From assembly GCA_934486455.1 (NCBI GenBank), contig CAKSPR010000040.1, positions 1 through 16,349 on the forward strand: a stretch of 16,349 nucleotides of DNA, given 5' to 3'. Position numbers and translations under genes: made by a program. Positions 14,536-16,349 of the stretch are shown in pieces. This DNA is from an uncultured Eubacteriales bacterium (GTDB lineage Bacteria; Bacillota; Clostridia; Oscillospirales; Acutalibacteraceae). Below the pieces are notes generated by a model. The model made no database searches. It was not told where the DNA came from and saw only the letters and a list, made by a program, of their open reading frames with translations. The first letter of the stretch is position 1. Each line of letters opens with the position of its first letter.

Positions 14536-14988
14536 ATGACTTGCACATTTTTCGGTCATAAAAATTGTTCGGAAAAAATAGAGCCGATGCTGAGAGCGGC
14601 CATAGTAGGGCTTATAGAGAACAACGGAGTTAATTTATTTTATGTAGGAAATCAAGGCCGATTTGATTATATGACATACAGAGTTTTAAAGGAACTTTCC
14701 AAAACTTATTCCATTGAATATTATGTTGTTCCGGCCTATCTGCCGATCAAAAAAAGCGAGAAATATACCTTCGAACCGAGAGACACCCTTTTCCCCGACG
14801 GGATTGAAACCGTTCCGAGGCGGTATGCGGTCTGTTATCGGAACAGATGGATGATACGCCGCTCGGATTATGTCATAACACATGTAAGCAGCCCTGTCGG
14901 CTCGGGAGCCGCAAAGTTCAAAGACCTTGCGGAAAAACAGGGAAAGACGGTAATAAATATAGAACAGCATATCCGAGACCCTCGCTAA
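14536..14988 (+). CDS. SLOG-like Rossmann-fold protein
   Basis: A 150-residue cytoplasmic protein starting FFGHKNC, with a nucleotide-binding type loop (FYVGNQGRFD) after the first strand-helix units and a second glycine-rich stretch near the end (SSPVGSGAAK). This is the pattern of the SLOG superfamily (related to DprA, LOG and the DUF1273/YpsA group), which binds nucleotides or nucleotide-derived ligands. PRRYAVCYRNRWMIRRSDYVI in the second half is typical of clostridial members. No reaction can be assigned. The ATG at 14536 is chosen over the GTG at 14527 because GGCGGTG lies at the right distance. It is divergent from the ribbon-helix-helix gene and shares its operator region, so it is probably controlled by it. 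Confidence 0.7.
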   Translation: MTCTFFGHKNCSEKIEPMLRAAIVGLIENNGVNLFYVGNQGRFDYMTYRVLKELSKTYSIEYYVVPAYLPIKKSEKYTFEPRDTLFPDGIETVPRRYAVCYRNRWMIRRSDYVITHVSSPVGSGAAKFKDLAEKQGKTVINIEQHIRDPR

Positions 14989-15014
14989 AGAAAAAACATT
15001 TCAGCAAAATATTG

Positions 15015-15043
15015 TTGCCAAATAAATCAAAAACCCTTATAAT
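15015..15043 (+). promoter_or_regulatory. Sigma-A promoter of the membrane protein operon
   Basis: TTGCCA (15015-15020), a 17-nt spacer, then TATAAT (15038-15043). The start near 15050 is followed at once by a small GC palindrome (CCCCGCGGGG, 15053-15062) and gives a leader of about 100 nt. Confidence 0.75.
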
Positions 15044-15147
15044 GTATTTAAAGCCCCGCGGGGTCTTTTCGTATGAGCTTTTTAGGCCTGGCGGTCGGGC
15101 AAATTCTTATATATCACAGTGATTTTAATGAAATGAGGGGTTTTGTT

Positions 15148-15897
15148 ATGAGCATTCTTGAAAAGCTGAGCAGTGCGCCGGTATATCTGATATGCGGTGT
15201 AATCATCGGATTTGTGGCTCTGCTCTGCGTCATATTTATGATAAGAGCCTACCGCGCCGGAAAGGCCATCGGTATGGATACGACCAAAATGAAAAGGGTC
15301 ATAGTCTCAAGCGCCACCTTCTCGGTGCTGCCCGGCGTCGGAATACTGCTCGGCGTTATCGCTCTGTCGGGAAGTCTCGGTATTCCATGGCCATGGCTTC
15401 GCCTTTCGGTAATCGGCGCACTCCACTATGAAACACAGGTTGCCCAGGCCGCCGCCGAGCAGGTGGGGATGGAGAAGCTGTCGGGGGAGCAGATGACCGC
15501 CTCGGGCTTTGCCACCATCGCCCTTTTAATGAGCGTGTGTATCATGTGGGGCATGGTTCTTTCGATTTTTTTTAACAAAAAATACACCGGGAAGCTCACA
15601 AAAAGCGGCGGAAAAAGTGCGGCAATGGGCTTTGGCGATATGGCCATGACGGCCATGTTTATCGGCCTTGTAAGCGCATACATAGGAAGCTACATCGGAA
15701 TATTCGCCTCATCAAAAGGACTGCTCACCTTCGGCGGCGACTGGATGCCTCTTGTGGTTGTGGCCGTGTCGGGACTTACCATGGCAATGTTTATTTGGCT
15801 TTCAAAAAAACCCAAATTTGCCTTTGTCGAAAACTTCTCGATAGCGGCCAGCATGCTGCTTGGCATGGCCTCGGCCGTTGTTATTAATCTGATATAG
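15148..15897 (+). CDS. DUF5058 family membrane protein
   Basis: A 249-residue integral membrane protein with about five or six hydrophobic segments. The stretch VLPGVGILLGVIALSGSLGIPWPWLRLS (positions about 60-87) is characteristic of DUF5058 as I know it. The family is thought to be a transporter component, substrate unknown. The ATG at 15148 has GAGGGG 7 nt upstream and begins directly before an amphipathic helix; the longer open frame upstream lacks a ribosome binding site. The stop (15895-15897) overlaps the ribosome binding site of the next membrane gene, which starts 11 nt later, so the two are cotranscribed and probably form one complex. Confidence 0.75.
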   Translation: MSILEKLSSAPVYLICGVIIGFVALLCVIFMIRAYRAGKAIGMDTTKMKRVIVSSATFSVLPGVGILLGVIALSGSLGIPWPWLRLSVIGALHYETQVAQAAAEQVGMEKLSGEQMTASGFATIALLMSVCIMWGMVLSIFFNKKYTGKLTKSGGKSAAMGFGDMAMTAMFIGLVSAYIGSYIGIFASSKGLLTFGGDWMPLVVVAVSGLTMAMFIWLSKKPKFAFVENFSIAASMLLGMASAVVINLI

Positions 15898-15908
15898 GAG
15901 GGATAAGC

Positions 15909-16349
15909 ATGGAACAGCAAAATCTTAACTGGGAAAGATACTCTAAAACCACCCACCGCATCGGAAGGATAGCCAGCATTATCGTTCTTGTCATGCTTGT
16001 GGGCGCCCCCTTTTTAATCGGAAAATACCTCGGAGCATATCCCGACCTTGCGGCCGCCGGAAAGGGATTTTTCTCGGTAGGTCTCATATGGATGATAAGC
16101 AGCGTGGCGGAATTCCTTGTGTATACGCCCATGCTCGGCTCGGGAGGAGGCTATCTTGCCTTTATAACCGGCAATCTTATAAACATGAAAATCCCCTGTG
16201 CCGTAAACGCCCGGGATATGGTGGGCGCAAAATCGGGAACAAGAGAACACGAGATAATTTCCAGCCTCTCGAGTGCCACCTCCTCTTTGACCACCATTGT
16301 GGTGCTGGCCGTGGGCGTCGCGGCGCTGACACCCCTGCGCCCCCTGCTT
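15909..16349 (+). CDS. Membrane protein, partner of DUF5058 (partial)
   Basis: The first 147 codons of a gene that runs off the window. It opens with ATG at 15909 behind AGGAGGG (6-nt gap). The product has hydrophobic segments near residues 18-40 (IASIIVLVMLVGAPFLIG) and 52-70, and a conserved-looking glycine-rich segment YTPMLGSGGGYLAFITGN, then another hydrophobic segment at the cut end. I do not recognise a named family; it resembles the second membrane subunit usually paired with DUF5058. A two-component transporter is the likely reading; nothing shows the substrate. Confidence 0.7.
   Translation, partial: MEQQNLNWERYSKTTHRIGRIASIIVLVMLVGAPFLIGKYLGAYPDLAAAGKGFFSVGLIWMISSVAEFLVYTPMLGSGGGYLAFITGNLINMKIPCAVNARDMVGAKSGTREHEIISSLSSATSSLTTIVVLAVGVAALTPLRPLL

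Overview
The window reads as chromosome from a Gram-positive, low-to-medium GC anaerobe. I would guess Clostridia, close to Oscillospiraceae/Ruminococcaceae. Reasons: strong AGGAGG-type ribosome binding sites, a DUF1292 protein, a DUF5058 membrane protein, a WapA-like secreted RHS protein with a Sec signal peptide, and a tRNA with encoded CCA. This placement is inference; no rRNA or marker gene is present.

Layout. Positions 1-660 hold a bidirectional terminator and, on the minus strand, a strong promoter with no long ORF behind it. A small DUF1292 gene (697-1002, +) has its own promoter. Positions 1003-1560 hold no gene but contain a structured RNA candidate (about 1183-1352, possibly 6S RNA) and a second structured stretch to about 1475. 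An initiator tRNA-Met (1561-1636, +) follows, with a textbook promoter and terminator.

Positions 1803-13990 form one large minus-strand locus. A consensus promoter (13997-14025) drives a 2267-residue secreted RHS/YD-repeat protein of WapA type, carrying two jelly-roll-like binding regions and a ricin-like lectin region. Its last ~150 residues are an AT-rich, unrecognised variable tip, the usual place of the toxin in this family. The stop codon overlaps the start of a membrane-anchored RCC1-like beta-propeller protein by 4 nt, the best immunity candidate. Behind it lies an AT-rich series: an M16 zinc peptidase, a DUF2247-like protein, a short ORF coupled by a 4-nt overlap to a DUF5050-like lipoprotein, a frameshifted small membrane-protein gene, and a DUF5071-like protein. 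I read this as a polymorphic toxin locus with an accumulated set of immunity-type genes and broken remnants. Two of these genes share a 44-bp duplicated start region.

To the right (14247-14988), a 58-residue ribbon-helix-helix repressor and a SLOG-like Rossmann protein are divergently transcribed across an intergenic region full of AAGTATAC repeats and an 11-bp inverted repeat. From 15015 a sigma-A promoter drives a two-gene membrane protein operon (DUF5058 plus a partner cut by the window end).

The most interesting material is the toxin tip with its propeller partner, and the debris of repeated starts, frameshift and coupled short ORFs among the downstream genes. Family assignments come from recognition of the translated sequence only; nothing was searched.
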